A stretch of 64,000 nt of DNA from Paractinoplanes ferrugineus (GTDB lineage: Bacteria > Actinomycetota > Actinomycetes > Mycobacteriales > Micromonosporaceae): the NCBI RefSeq assembly GCF_016862195.1, contig NZ_BOMM01000002.1, positions 1 through 64,000 on the forward strand. The letters are read 5' to 3'. The notes below the pieces were generated by a model. The model searched no databases, had not been told where the DNA came from, and saw nothing but the letters and a program-made list of their open reading frames with translations. Shown here one piece after another: positions 26,707 through 35,423 of this stretch (position 1 is the first letter of the stretch; each line of letters opens with the position of its first letter). A program made the translations under genes and the position numbers.

Positions 26707-27438
26707 ATGAGTGTGTTGCTGATTCTGGGCATCGTCATCATCGTCCTTCTCGTGGTCCTGCTCGCCCGCCGCAACCAGGGCGCGTCCGAGGCGACGCGGC
26801 TGGAGGACGCCCGGGCCGACGCCCAGCGGTGGTACGAGCGCCTCGGCGGTCAGGTGATGAACCTGCACGCCGACGAGCCGGCCGCCCGGCAGGCCCTCGC
26901 CGACGCCAGCGAGCGCTACAACGCCGCGGGCGGGCAGCTTCAGCAGGCCAAGACCACCCACCAGTTCTCCCTCGCCCGCGAATCGGCGCTGGAGGGCTTG
27001 CAGTACGTCCGGGCCGCCCGGGTGGCGATGGGCCTCGACCCCGGTCCCGACCTGCCGCCGCTGGCCAGTGCGCAGGGCGTCGGTCAGCTGACGCAGGCGC
27101 GTGAGGTGAACGTGCAGGGGCACAGCTACCGAGCCGGCCCGCAGCCGGGCGCCGACACGCCGTACTACTACCCGGGTGGCCGCGTGCAGGGCCGGCCGGT
27201 GCCGGCCGGGTGGTATTCGACGCCGGTCTGGAAGACCGCGCTCGGCGCCGGCGCCGGTGTCCTCGGCGGCATGCTGATCTTCGACGCGCTGTTCTCGCCG
27301 GGCTTCGGCGACATGGGCTACGGCGACGGCTATCAGGACGGGTTCCAGGACGCCGCGGGCGACTTCGACGGCGGCAACGACCTGGGTGGCTTCGACGGCG
27401 GCGGTGGCTTCGACGGCGGCGGAGACTTCGACTTCTAG
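26707..27438 (+). CDS. Membrane-anchored protein with Gly/Asp/Phe-rich tail
   Basis: A 243-residue protein with an N-terminal helix (VLLILGIVIIVLLVVLLARR), a helical domain to about residue 125 (RWYERLGGQV, FSLARESALEGLQYVRAARVAMGLDPGP), a Tyr/Pro-rich middle (DTPYYYPGGRVQGRPVPAGWYSTPVWK), a second short hydrophobic stretch and a low-complexity tail made of GGFDGGG and GDFDF units. Proteins of this plan are widespread in actinobacteria; no function is known to me. It is divergent from rmuC across 54 bp and convergent with the next gene. The ATG at 26707 has no strong ribosome site. Confidence 0.8.
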   Translation: MSVLLILGIVIIVLLVVLLARRNQGASEATRLEDARADAQRWYERLGGQVMNLHADEPAARQALADASERYNAAGGQLQQAKTTHQFSLARESALEGLQYVRAARVAMGLDPGPDLPPLASAQGVGQLTQAREVNVQGHSYRAGPQPGADTPYYYPGGRVQGRPVPAGWYSTPVWKTALGAGAGVLGGMLIFDALFSPGFGDMGYGDGYQDGFQDAAGDFDGGNDLGGFDGGGGFDGGGDFDF

Positions 27439-27472
27439 CTTCTCCGCCGGGCTGCGGCTTTGCGGTGGCGGG

Positions 27473-28027
27473 TCAGGCGATCGGCTTCGAGGGCATGTGC
27501 CGGGCCAGTTCGCGCTTCAGGGCGCGGGGGCCCGGCCACACCTCGCTCAGGTCGGCGGTGAAGGCCGGGCCGTCGCCGGTGAGGGTCATCGCCGGGCCGC
27601 CGGGGCCGCCGTCGTCGTCGACCGGGTGCACCCGGTCCAGGTCGACCGGGGTGACCTCGAGCAGTGTGCGGATGCCCTGCCGGCGCACCACCAACGACTC
27701 GATGTCCGGCCAGTCCAGCAGGATCGGGTCGCTGCCCTGGGCGGCCACCTCGAGGCCGCCGGAGGAGACCCGCACCCACGTGGTCAGCGAGCCGCGGGTC
27801 GACCACGCGTAGGCACCCGCGGCCAGCACGCAGATCACCGCCGCCTGCAGGAACGTCTGCCACCACGGGTTGCCGGTGCCGCCGACGGCGATCGCGACGA
27901 TCGGGGACACCGCCGCGAAGGACACCATCAGCAGCAGGAAGATGGCGACGAAGGTCCGGATCGGCGAGGAGCGGAAGAGCACTGCGTCGGTGGCCGGGGC
28001 CTCGACCTGCTCGGGCGCGATCGACAT
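27473..28027 (-). CDS. PH-domain membrane protein (low-molecular-weight antigen 6 type)
   Basis: A 184-residue protein with two membrane helices (about residues 24-50 and 56-75) followed by a PH-like domain: TWVRVSSGGLEVAAQGSDPILLDWPDIESLVVRRQG, seen as GLEVAAQG and DWPDIESLVV. This is the bPH_6 plan of the mycobacterial CFP-6 family. A disordered acidic/Gly loop (HPVDDDGGPGGPA) splits the domain. It converges with the Gly-rich-tail gene, 34 bp apart, and lies 61 bp downstream of where valS ends on the other side. Role unknown; envelope stress or trafficking has been proposed for relatives. Confidence 0.8.
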   Translation of the reverse strand: MSIAPEQVEAPATDAVLFRSSPIRTFVAIFLLLMVSFAAVSPIVAIAVGGTGNPWWQTFLQAAVICVLAAGAYAWSTRGSLTTWVRVSSGGLEVAAQGSDPILLDWPDIESLVVRRQGIRTLLEVTPVDLDRVHPVDDDGGPGGPAMTLTGDGPAFTADLSEVWPGPRALKRELARHMPSKPIA

Positions 28028-28088
28028 GCCCTCATGCTGCCCCGGCCGGGTTGCCGGGTCCCGGTTTTCCCCGGAACCCGGCGACGGC

Positions 28089-30647
28089 TCAGAACGCGCA
28101 GGCGATGACCAGCTCCGGCGTACGGTCGGGCAGGCGGTCGAGCTTGCCGATCCGGCCGGCCGAGCGCAGGTCGCCCTCGATGAGCGCGAGCCGGTCGAGC
28201 ATCGCCGCCGGGCCGAGCGCCTCGGCCAGCGGGACCTCGGCCTTCATCGACAGCTTCCGGTCGGATTTGGCCCGCCGGACCTGGCGCAGCGCCTCGCCGG
28301 CCAGTTCGAGCAGGGTGGCGTCACCGTCCGGCGCGACCCGGGTCAGCTCGTACCTCGTCGGCCAGGTCGAGGCGTGCACCGAGCCGTAGCGCCACCACGA
28401 CCAGACCTCCTCGGTGACGTACGGCAGGAACGGGGCGAACAGGCGCAGCAGCACCGACAGGCCGGCGGCCAGGGCCGCCCGCGCCGAGTCGGCCGCCGGG
28501 CCCTGCGCGTAGGCCCGTTCCTTGACCAGCTCGATGTAGTCGTCGCAGAACGTCCAGAAGAAGCTCTCGGTGACCTGGAGCGCCTCGGTGTGGTCGTAGC
28601 GGTCGAAGGCCTCGGTCGCGGCGGTGACCACGTCGGCCAGCCGGATCAGCATGGCCCGGTCGAGGTGCTCGGTGACCGGCTGCCGAAGCGCCGCGGCCGC
28701 GCCCGGTCCGAGCGCGAACCTGGACGCGTTGAGCAGCTTGGTCGCGAGCCGCCGGCCCACCTTGATCTGGGCCGGGTCGAACGCGAGGTCGGCACCGGGC
28801 CGCCCGTTGGCCGCCCAGTAGCGGACCGCGTCGGAGCCGTTCTGCACCAGCAGGTCCATCGGCGTGACGACGTTGCCCTTGGACTTGGACATCTTCTTGC
28901 GGTCGGGGTCGAGGATCCAGCCGGACAGGACGGCGTTGCGCCACGGCAGCGCGTCACCCTCCAGGTCGGCGCGCAGGACCGTGCAGAACAGCCAGGTGCG
29001 GATGATCTCGTGCGCCTGCGGGCGGTGGTCCATCGGGTAGACCCGCCGGAACAGGTCTTCGTCGTCGTGCCAGCCACCGACGATCTGCGGCGTCAGCGAC
29101 GAGGTGGCCCACGTGTCCATGACGTCGGGATCGGCCGTGAAGCCGCCCGGGACGTCACGCTGCGACTCGTCGAACCCCGGCGGACACTCCGAGGATGGGT
29201 CGACTGGCAACGACGATTCGTCCGGTATGAGAAGCTGGTCGTAGTCCGGTTCGCCAGCGTTGTCGAGCCGGTACCAAATCGGGATGGGCACGCCGAAGAA
29301 CCGCTGCCGGCTGATCAACCAGTCCCCGGTCAGGCCGGTCACCCAGTGCTCGTAGCGGTGTCGCATGTGCTCGGGGAACCAGCGCAGCTCGCGACCCCGG
29401 GCCAGCATGCGATCGCGGATCTCGCCGTCGCGCCCGCCGTTGCGGATGAACCACTGCCGGCTCGTGACGATCTCGAGCGGCGAGTCGCCCTTCTCGTAGA
29501 ACTTCACCGGGTGCGTGATCGGCGTGGGCTCGCCGACCAGGTCATCGGCCTCGACGAGCAACCGGACGATCTCGCGCCGGGCCGCGTTGACGGTCAGGCC
29601 GGCGAACTGCTGGTAGGCCGCGACCGGGACACCGGCCGGCTGGTCGGGCAGGAAGCGGCCGTCGCGACCGAGCACGACCCGGGTCTCCAGCCGCAGGTCA
29701 CGCCACCAGATGACGTCGGTCAGGTCACCGAAGGTGCAGACCATGACGAGGCCGGTGCCCTTGTCGGGCGCGGCCAGCGGGTGCTCGTGGACCGGGACCT
29801 CGACGCCGAAGAACGGCGTGCGGACCGTCTTGCCGAGCAGGTGCTGGTAACGCTCGTCGCCCGGGTGGAAAACCACCGCGACACACGCCGGCAGCAGCTC
29901 CGGCCGCGTCGTGTCGATCTCGACCGGACCGCCGGGACCGTGGAACTTCAGCCGGTGATAGGCGCCCGGGCGCTCGCGGTCCTCCAACTCGGCCTGCGCG
30001 ACCGCGGTGCGGAATCCGACGTCCCACAGCGTCGGTGCCTCGGCGGTGTAGGCCTCGTCGCGGGCCAGGTTGTTGAGGAAGGCGCGCTGCGAGACGGCCC
30101 GCGCCCGGGCCCCGATCGTCGTGTAGGTCAGGTTCCAGTCGACGGAGAGCCCGAGCCGCCGCCACAACGCCTCGAACGCCTTCTCGTCCTCGGCCGTCAG
30201 CCGCCCGCACAGTTCGACGAAGTTGCGCCGCGAGATCGAGACCGTCTCCTTGCCCCGGCTCGCCGACGTGCTCAGCGTCGGGGGCTGCCACTGCGGGTCG
30301 TAGGGCAGGCTCGGATCGCAGCGGACACCGTAGACGTTCTGAACCCGCCGCTCCGTCGGCAGCCCGTTGTCGTCCCAGCCCATCGGATAGAAGACGGTCT
30401 TTCCGCGCATGCGCTGGAAGCGCGCGACGGTGTCGCTGTGGGTGTACGAGAAGACGTGCCCCATGTGCAACTCGCCCGATACGGTCGGCGGAGGGGTGTC
30501 GATGGCGTACACATCCGAGCGCTCCTTCGAGCGATCAAATGCATACGTGCCCTCCTCCTGCCAGCGGCGCGCCCACTTGTCCTCGAGGCCGTCAAGCGAC
30601 GGACGCTCGGGGAGACCGGCGCGCGCGGTCGTTCCCGTATCAGTCAT
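28089..30647 (-). CDS. valS: Valyl-tRNA synthetase
   Basis: An 852-residue class Ia aminoacyl-tRNA synthetase that charges tRNA-Val. The HIGH-type motif is HMGH at residues 61-64 and the KMSKS loop is at 585-589. The CP1 editing domain (deacylating Thr-tRNA) lies between about 200 and 380, and the anticodon-binding helical domain starts near 650 (SFFWTFCDDYIELVKERAY). It lacks the C-terminal coiled coil of E. coli ValS and resembles the archaeal-type short form found in many actinobacteria. The start ATG 30647 has no overlapping neighbour. No T-box leader is visible in the 48 bp upstream, which end in the ogt gene. Confidence 0.96.
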   Translation of the reverse strand: MTDTGTTARAGLPERPSLDGLEDKWARRWQEEGTYAFDRSKERSDVYAIDTPPPTVSGELHMGHVFSYTHSDTVARFQRMRGKTVFYPMGWDDNGLPTERRVQNVYGVRCDPSLPYDPQWQPPTLSTSASRGKETVSISRRNFVELCGRLTAEDEKAFEALWRRLGLSVDWNLTYTTIGARARAVSQRAFLNNLARDEAYTAEAPTLWDVGFRTAVAQAELEDRERPGAYHRLKFHGPGGPVEIDTTRPELLPACVAVVFHPGDERYQHLLGKTVRTPFFGVEVPVHEHPLAAPDKGTGLVMVCTFGDLTDVIWWRDLRLETRVVLGRDGRFLPDQPAGVPVAAYQQFAGLTVNAARREIVRLLVEADDLVGEPTPITHPVKFYEKGDSPLEIVTSRQWFIRNGGRDGEIRDRMLARGRELRWFPEHMRHRYEHWVTGLTGDWLISRQRFFGVPIPIWYRLDNAGEPDYDQLLIPDESSLPVDPSSECPPGFDESQRDVPGGFTADPDVMDTWATSSLTPQIVGGWHDDEDLFRRVYPMDHRPQAHEIIRTWLFCTVLRADLEGDALPWRNAVLSGWILDPDRKKMSKSKGNVVTPMDLLVQNGSDAVRYWAANGRPGADLAFDPAQIKVGRRLATKLLNASRFALGPGAAAALRQPVTEHLDRAMLIRLADVVTAATEAFDRYDHTEALQVTESFFWTFCDDYIELVKERAYAQGPAADSARAALAAGLSVLLRLFAPFLPYVTEEVWSWWRYGSVHASTWPTRYELTRVAPDGDATLLELAGEALRQVRRAKSDRKLSMKAEVPLAEALGPAAMLDRLALIEGDLRSAGRIGKLDRLPDRTPELVIACAF

Positions 30648-30695
30648 GGCCTGAATGCTACGACTGCCGCCCGCACCGGGCCTCCGATAATCACG

Positions 30696-31193
30696 TCAGT
30701 GGGTCGCTTCGAAGTCGAGAAGCCAGCGCTTCACCGGCAGCCCCCAGCGGTAGCCGCCGAGCGAACCGTCGAGCCGGAGCACCCGGTGGCAGGGCGTGAA
30801 GAGCGCGACCGGATTGCGCGCGCAGGCCGCCGCGGCCGCCCGGAACGCCGCCGGCCGCCCGGCCAGCAGGGCGAACTCGCTGTAGGTCACCGGGCTGCCC
30901 GGCTTGATCTCGCGCATCACCCGCCAGGCGTGCGCGATGAACTCGCCGCCGACGTGCTGCTCGACCACCACCTGGTCGAGCGCGAGCGGAGCACCGTCGA
31001 AATAGGACCGCAGGTGCTCGAGCACCGGCCCGATGTCGTCGTCGGGACGCGCGTCGGCCCGCAGTGTCGGGTGAATCAGCGGCAGCAGCTCACTCACGTC
31101 ACCGGTGAAACCGGCGGCGCGCACGCCGCCCGTCTCGCCCACCACGATGGTGAGCGGGCCGGCCGGGCTGTCGATCGTCTTGTATCTCAACAT
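30696..31193 (-). CDS. ogt: Methylated-DNA--[protein]-cysteine S-methyltransferase
   Basis: A 165-residue suicide repair protein that takes the methyl group from O6-methylguanine onto Cys135 in the motif PCHR (FTPCHRVL). The helix-turn-helix/arginine-finger region (KPGSPVTYSEFALLAGRPAAFRA) and the C-terminal LGGYRWGLPVKRWLLDFE are complete. The perfect GGAGG 4 bases before ATG 31193 fixes the start, excluding the 26-residue extension. It lies 84 bp downstream of the Ada/AlkA fusion on the same strand, the same arrangement as alkA-ogt (Rv1317c-Rv1316c) in M. tuberculosis, so both are probably induced together by alkylation damage. Confidence 0.95.
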   Translation of the reverse strand: MLRYKTIDSPAGPLTIVVGETGGVRAAGFTGDVSELLPLIHPTLRADARPDDDIGPVLEHLRSYFDGAPLALDQVVVEQHVGGEFIAHAWRVMREIKPGSPVTYSEFALLAGRPAAFRAAAAACARNPVALFTPCHRVLRLDGSLGGYRWGLPVKRWLLDFEATH

Positions 31194-31277
31194 GGGTCCT
31201 CCAGGGGGTTCGGGAACAAGCCTGGCCGGTTCGGGGCGGGGCCGGGAGATTTTCTGTGGGCCTGTGGACAACTCCGG

Positions 31278-32738
31278 TCACGACGCTCGCCACAGCCGGA
31301 TCAGCGCGTAGGAACGCCACGGTCGCCACCGCTCGGCGTGCTTCTCCAGGGCCTTCGGAGTGGTGGGCAGGCCGAGCGCGGCCGCGCCCCGTCGCGCCGC
31401 CAGGTCGGTCGGCAGGAACACGTCGGGATCGCCGATCGCCCGCATCGCCACATATCCGGCGGTCCACGGGCCGATCCCCGGCAGCTCCACCAGCCGCGCG
31501 ACCGTTTCCTCCCGGTCCGCGCCCGGCTCCAGGTCGATCTTCCCGGCCGCGACCACCTCGGCCAGCTGCCGGATCGTCTGTCGCCGGTTCGCCGGCATCC
31601 CGAACGCCGAGTCCGGCAGTTCGGCCAGTTCCGCGGCGGCGGGAAAGCCCACGAGGTCAGGGAGAGCGGCGGGCCGACGATCGGTGGGGGGCGACGCGAC
31701 GCCGGAAAGCCCGGCGGCGCGCAGCATCCGGGTCAACGTCGCTCGGGCGCCCGCCACGCTCACCTGCTGACCCACGATCGCGCGGACCGCCATCTCGAAG
31801 CCGTCGACCGCTCGCGGTACCCGTACACCAGGCTCGGTATCGACCGACGCGCGCAGCGCGACGTCCGCGCTCAGCGTGGTGTCGACCGCGTCGGGATCGG
31901 CGTCCAGGTCGAACAGCCGCCGGCAGCGCGCCACCGCCGGCGCGAGGTCGCGCACGTCGCGGAGCCGCAGGGTGGCGGAGACCCAGCGTTTCTCCGGGGT
32001 CAGCGCGACCATCGCGCTTCCGTGCGGCAGATTCAGACCCCGGCGGTACGTGTTCCCGACGCGCTCCTCGACCCCGGGCAGCGCCCGCGTCTCGAGGAAG
32101 TCGAGCAGCGCCGGAACGTGCAGCGGGGACCGGTAAGCGAGCCGCAGGTTGATCGTTCCCACCTCGGTCCGGGCCACTGGACGGCGCTCGCGGAGCTGGT
32201 TCGGCGCCTGCGCGTACACCTCTTGGATCGTCTCGTTGAATTGCCGCACGCTGCCGAAACCCGCCGCGAACGCGATGTCCGCGAGGCCGAGGTCGGTCGT
32301 CTCGATGAGGATCCGCGCGGTCTGCGCGCGCTGGGCCCGGGCCAGGGCCAGCGGCCCGGCCCCCAGCTCCGCGGTGAGCAGCCGGTTGAGGTGACGCTCG
32401 GTGTAGCCGAGGCGGCTCGCCAGGCCCGGCACGCCGTCCCGGTCGACCACGCCGTCGCCGATCAACCGCATCGCCCGGCCCACCAGGTCGGCCCGCGCGT
32501 CCCACTCCGGCGAGCCGGGTGCGGCGTCCGGGCGGCAGCGCTTGCAGGCGCGGAAACCGGCGCGCTGGGCGGCGGCCGCGCTCGGGTGGAACGTGACGTT
32601 CGCCCGTTTCGGGGTGATGGCCGGACAGGACGGCCGGCAGTAGATGCCGGTGCTGGTCACGGCCGTGTAGAACCAGCCGTCGAAGCGCTGGTCCCGGCTG
32701 TCGACGGCTCGGTAGCAGCGTTCGAAGTCCAGTTCCAT
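31278..32738 (-). CDS. alkA: Ada regulatory domain fused to AlkA DNA-3-methyladenine glycosylase
   Basis: A 486-residue three-part protein. Residues 1-75 are the Ada zinc domain with Cys34, Cys38, Cys65 and Cys68 (YCRPSC; ACKRC), Cys34 being the methyl-phosphotriester acceptor. Residues 85-185 are two AraC-type helix-turn-helix motifs (GLASRLGYTERHLNRLL; LADIAFAAGFGSVRQFN). Residues 195-486 are the AlkA glycosylase with the HhH motif LPGIGPWTAGYVAMR and the catalytic Asp in FLPTDLAARRG. It therefore senses alkylation, activates transcription and excises 3-methyladenine. Overall length matches the mycobacterial fusion. It is followed by ogt. Confidence 0.95.
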   Translation of the reverse strand: MELDFERCYRAVDSRDQRFDGWFYTAVTSTGIYCRPSCPAITPKRANVTFHPSAAAAQRAGFRACKRCRPDAAPGSPEWDARADLVGRAMRLIGDGVVDRDGVPGLASRLGYTERHLNRLLTAELGAGPLALARAQRAQTARILIETTDLGLADIAFAAGFGSVRQFNETIQEVYAQAPNQLRERRPVARTEVGTINLRLAYRSPLHVPALLDFLETRALPGVEERVGNTYRRGLNLPHGSAMVALTPEKRWVSATLRLRDVRDLAPAVARCRRLFDLDADPDAVDTTLSADVALRASVDTEPGVRVPRAVDGFEMAVRAIVGQQVSVAGARATLTRMLRAAGLSGVASPPTDRRPAALPDLVGFPAAAELAELPDSAFGMPANRRQTIRQLAEVVAAGKIDLEPGADREETVARLVELPGIGPWTAGYVAMRAIGDPDVFLPTDLAARRGAAALGLPTTPKALEKHAERWRPWRSYALIRLWRAS

Positions 32739-32841
32739 GCCGTTGAGTCTGCCCCGGTCGGCCCGGCCTGGGCTGGCGGGAATCGGACATCAGTGTTGCC
32801 CCCGCCGAAGCGCCGCCGAACCCTGCGTAAACTGGGACTCC

Positions 32842-33927
32842 GTGAGCCTCACCATCGGAATCGTCGGCCTGCCCAACGTCGGCAAGAGCACCCTGTTCAA
32901 TGCCCTGACCAAGAACGACGTGCTCGCGGCGAACTACCCGTTCGCCACGATCGAGCCGAACGTCGGTGTGGTCGGGCTGCCCGACGACCGCCTGGAGAAG
33001 CTCGCCGAGCTGTTCAAGAGCGAGAAGATCCTGCCGGCCCCGGTGAGCTTCGTCGACATCGCCGGTCTCGTGCGCGGCGCGTCGAAGGGGCAGGGCCGCG
33101 GCAACGCGTTCCTCGCGAACATCCGCGACGCGTCCGCGATCTGCCAGGTCGTGCGCGCGTTCAGCGACCCCAACGTGCTGCACGTCGACGGCAAGGTCTC
33201 GCCCGCCGACGACATCGAGACGATCAACACCGAGCTCATCCTGGCCGACCTGCAGACGGTCGAGAAGGCGCTGCCGCGCCTGCAGAAGGAAGCGAAGCTC
33301 AAGAAGGACCGGGCGCCCGTCGTGGCCGCCGCGGAGACCGCGTTCAAGCTGCTCAACGACGGCACGACGCTGTACACCGGCGCAGCCGCCGCCGACCTCG
33401 ACGTCGAGCTGCTGGCCGAGCTGCACCTGCTCACCACGAAGCCGTTCCTCTACGTCTTCAACGTCGACGAGGCCGAACTGGGCAACGCCGAGTTCCTCGA
33501 CGAACTGCGTGCCCTGGTCGCCCCGGCCGAAGCCGTCTTCATGGACGCGAAGATCGAGTCGGAGTTGATCGAGCTGCCCGAGGACGAGGCACTGGAGCTG
33601 CTCCAGTCGACCGGCCAGACCGAGCCGGGCCTCAACCAGCTGATCCGCGTCGGCTTCAACACGCTCGGCCTGCAGACCTACCTGACGGCCGGCCCCAAGG
33701 AGGCGCGCGCCTGGGTGATCCCGGTCGGCGCGACCGCCCCGGAGGCCGCCGGCGTCATCCACAGCGACTTCCAGCGCGGCTTCATCAAGGCCGAGATCGT
33801 CAGCTTCGACGACCTGATGGCGGCCGGCTCGATGTCCGCCGCGAAGGCCGCCGGCAAGGTCCGCATGGAGGGCAAGGACTACCTCATGAAGGACGGCGAC
33901 GTGGTCGAGTTCCGCTTCAACGTCTAG
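32842..33927 (+). CDS. ychF: Redox-regulated ATPase YchF (Obg-related)
   Basis: A 361-residue Obg-family P-loop ATPase, normal family length. G1 is GLPNVGKST (residues 9-17), G2 lies in YPFATIEPN, and G3 is VDIAGLVRGASKGQGRGNAFL. The NxxE motif NVDE replaces NKxD, which gives the family its ATP preference. A coiled-coil arm and the C-terminal TGS domain (FNTLGLQTYLTAGPKE, FIKAEIVSFDDL, MKDGDVVEFRFNV) are complete. Start GTG 32842 gives the canonical VSLTIGIVG beginning. It closes the conserved block that begins at the cis-prenyltransferase gene. Confidence 0.97.
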   Translation: MSLTIGIVGLPNVGKSTLFNALTKNDVLAANYPFATIEPNVGVVGLPDDRLEKLAELFKSEKILPAPVSFVDIAGLVRGASKGQGRGNAFLANIRDASAICQVVRAFSDPNVLHVDGKVSPADDIETINTELILADLQTVEKALPRLQKEAKLKKDRAPVVAAAETAFKLLNDGTTLYTGAAAADLDVELLAELHLLTTKPFLYVFNVDEAELGNAEFLDELRALVAPAEAVFMDAKIESELIELPEDEALELLQSTGQTEPGLNQLIRVGFNTLGLQTYLTAGPKEARAWVIPVGATAPEAAGVIHSDFQRGFIKAEIVSFDDLMAAGSMSAAKAAGKVRMEGKDYLMKDGDVVEFRFNV

Positions 33928-34232
33928 GACCACTGCTGACGGCGTTGGTGTCCCGGCTCAATGACGGGGACCGGGAACCAGCCGTCCAGGTCGAGTCTGA
34001 TCGGGCACGGCACCGTGGCGCGCCGGTCGTGGCGATGAATCCCGGTCGGCACATAGGACTGGGGTCCCGTCGTGACCAGGAAGTCCGGCTCAGGGCGGTT
34101 TCGCTCGTCGAGCCGGATCGTGATTTCCCGCTCGACCTCGACGCCTGCCGGGGCCTGCGCGGCCGCGCAGGCCCTCGACCGCGAAGGGCTCTCAAAGCTG
34201 CTCTCCGACGACGAGCAGGAGGTGGCAATCAC
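33924..34232 (-). pseudogene. Internally deleted Uma2 family (DUF820) nuclease relic
   Basis: A 102-codon frame whose middle reads VEVEREITIRLDERNRPEPD, the conserved beta-strand and Asp of Uma2 (PD-(D/E)xK-like) proteins. It then passes after only about nine residues to YVPTGIHRHD and VPCPIRLDLDGW, which resemble the C-terminal end of the same family. The segment that should carry the second catalytic acid and Lys (EVVSP...K) is missing, so an in-frame deletion of roughly 60-70 codons is inferred. The N-terminus is also not like the family. It cannot be an active nuclease. The stop overlaps the ychF stop. Confidence 0.7.
34151..34174. repeat. Perfect 24-bp palindrome inside the Uma2 relic
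   Basis: The 24 bases are identical to their reverse complement, with no loop, centred on GGCC. It lies just upstream (in relic reading direction) of the conserved EREITIRL segment. It could form a hairpin or cruciform, or be a coincidence of GC-rich coding sequence. Confidence 0.8.
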
Positions 34233-34320
34233 TGCTGAGGCTCGCTCGCGCGGCTGCGTTACGCAAGCATGTGCGCCGCGGACGTGCCGAGGTGCTGGAT
34301 GCGGGACGGGTCGATCGGGC

Positions 34321-34719
34321 CTAGATGAAGATCCACCGGCGGGAGATGAAGTAGTTGACCGTCGACAGGATGGCGGTGGTGAAGACCTTCGCGATCAGGT
34401 ACATCACGCCCAGCGCGGTCAGCGCCTTCACCAGCAGCACGGTGATCAGCAGGTTCACCGCGACCAGTGCCAGGTATTTGGCGAGCTGGTGACGCAGGCG
34501 GCCGGTGGAGGCGAAGGCCCACTGGCGGTTGAGGCCGAAGTTGACCACGAAACCGGCCAGGAACGCGAGCGCGGTGGCCGGGGACAACCACATGCCGAGC
34601 ACGCCGTGCAGGATCCAGAGCAGGCCGGCGTCGACCACCACGCTGGTGCCGCCGACGATGAGGAACCGGAAACCGCTGCTCTTGGTGATCCGGAGAACGG
34701 ATTCGCTGACTGCCGTCAC
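34321..34719 (-). CDS. GtrA family membrane protein (third copy)
   Basis: A 132-residue, four-helix GtrA protein with FLIVGGTSVVVDAGLLW, NFGLNRQWAF and STVNYFISRRWIF. It is shorter than the two GtrA proteins at 7.4-8.5 kb and close to the minimal family length. GTG 34719 overlaps the TGA of the upstream glycosyltransferase by 4 bp (GTGA), so translation is coupled. The pairing with a GT2 enzyme and a DUF2304 protein supports a role in flipping a polyprenyl-phosphate-linked sugar across the membrane. Confidence 0.92.
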   Translation of the reverse strand: MTAVSESVLRITKSSGFRFLIVGGTSVVVDAGLLWILHGVLGMWLSPATALAFLAGFVVNFGLNRQWAFASTGRLRHQLAKYLALVAVNLLITVLLVKALTALGVMYLIAKVFTTAILSTVNYFISRRWIFI

Positions 34720-35423
34720 CGGCGCACCAGGGCGAGGAGCAGGGCCAGGCCGGAACGGAACAGGTAGACCATGGACTTGGCCGGTGAGGCGCTCGGGGTG
34801 CCGCCCTGTCGTGGCCGCATCGAGACCGGGATCTGGGTGATCGCGTAACCGGATCGTTTTGCCTGGACGATGGTGTCGACCGTGTCGCCGAGGTATTCGA
34901 CCGGGAAGTTGTAGGCGTAGAAGTTGATCAGTTCGCCGCGGCACGCCCGGAACCCCGAGGTGGTGTCGGTCAGCTTCGTCTTCGCGATCACCGACAGCGC
35001 CTTGGAGAGCAGCTTCATTGCCCACTGGCGCGGCCCGCGGACCTGGTAGGCACCCTCGCCGGCGAACCGGGCGCCGATCACGAGGTCGGCGCGGTCGAGT
35101 GCTTCCACCATGTCGCGGATGTAGCGCGGGTCGTGCTGCCCGTCGGCGTCCATCTGCACGGCGATGTCGTAGTCGTGCTCGACGGCGTACCGGTAGCCGA
35201 GGCGGCGGGCTCCGCCGACGCCCAGGTTGTAGGGCAGGCGCAGGACCTTGGCCCCGGCAGCGCGCGCCACCCGGGCCGTCGCGTCGCGGGAGCAGTCGTC
35301 GACGACCAGGACGTCCATGCCCGGCATCTCCTGCTGAAGTTCCTTGATGACCGCGGCGATCGACTCCGCCTCGTTCCAGGCCGGGAGGATCGTCAATACG
35401 CGTTCGGCGGTGGGGGCGGTCAC
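34716..35423 (-). CDS. Family 2 glycosyltransferase (polyprenyl-phosphate sugar synthase type)
   Basis: A 235-residue GT-A enzyme. LPAWNEAESIAAVIKELQ opens the nucleotide-sugar fold, VVDDCSRDAT and MDADGQHDP hold the metal-binding acids, and GARFAGEG and TDTTSGFRACRGE are typical of dolichyl/polyprenyl-phosphate mannosyl or glucosyl synthases. A C-terminal hydrophobic patch (SMVYLFRSGLALLLALV) may touch the membrane. GTG 35423 overlaps the DUF2304 stop by 4 bp and the GtrA start overlaps this gene's stop, giving a tightly coupled three-gene operon. The product would be polyprenyl-P-hexose, the donor for GT-C enzymes acting outside the membrane. Confidence 0.93.
   Translation of the reverse strand: MTAPTAERVLTILPAWNEAESIAAVIKELQQEMPGMDVLVVDDCSRDATARVARAAGAKVLRLPYNLGVGGARRLGYRYAVEHDYDIAVQMDADGQHDPRYIRDMVEALDRADLVIGARFAGEGAYQVRGPRQWAMKLLSKALSVIAKTKLTDTTSGFRACRGELINFYAYNFPVEYLGDTVDTIVQAKRSGYAITQIPVSMRPRQGGTPSASPAKSMVYLFRSGLALLLALVRR

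Noticed and set aside
27870..34238. An open plus-strand frame of 2122 codons antisense to valS, ogt and alkA
   Set aside because: It is the shadow of high-GC genes on the other strand: its Arg/Pro/Ala/Gly-rich translation has no domain structure, while valS, alkA and ychF in the true frames have full motifs.
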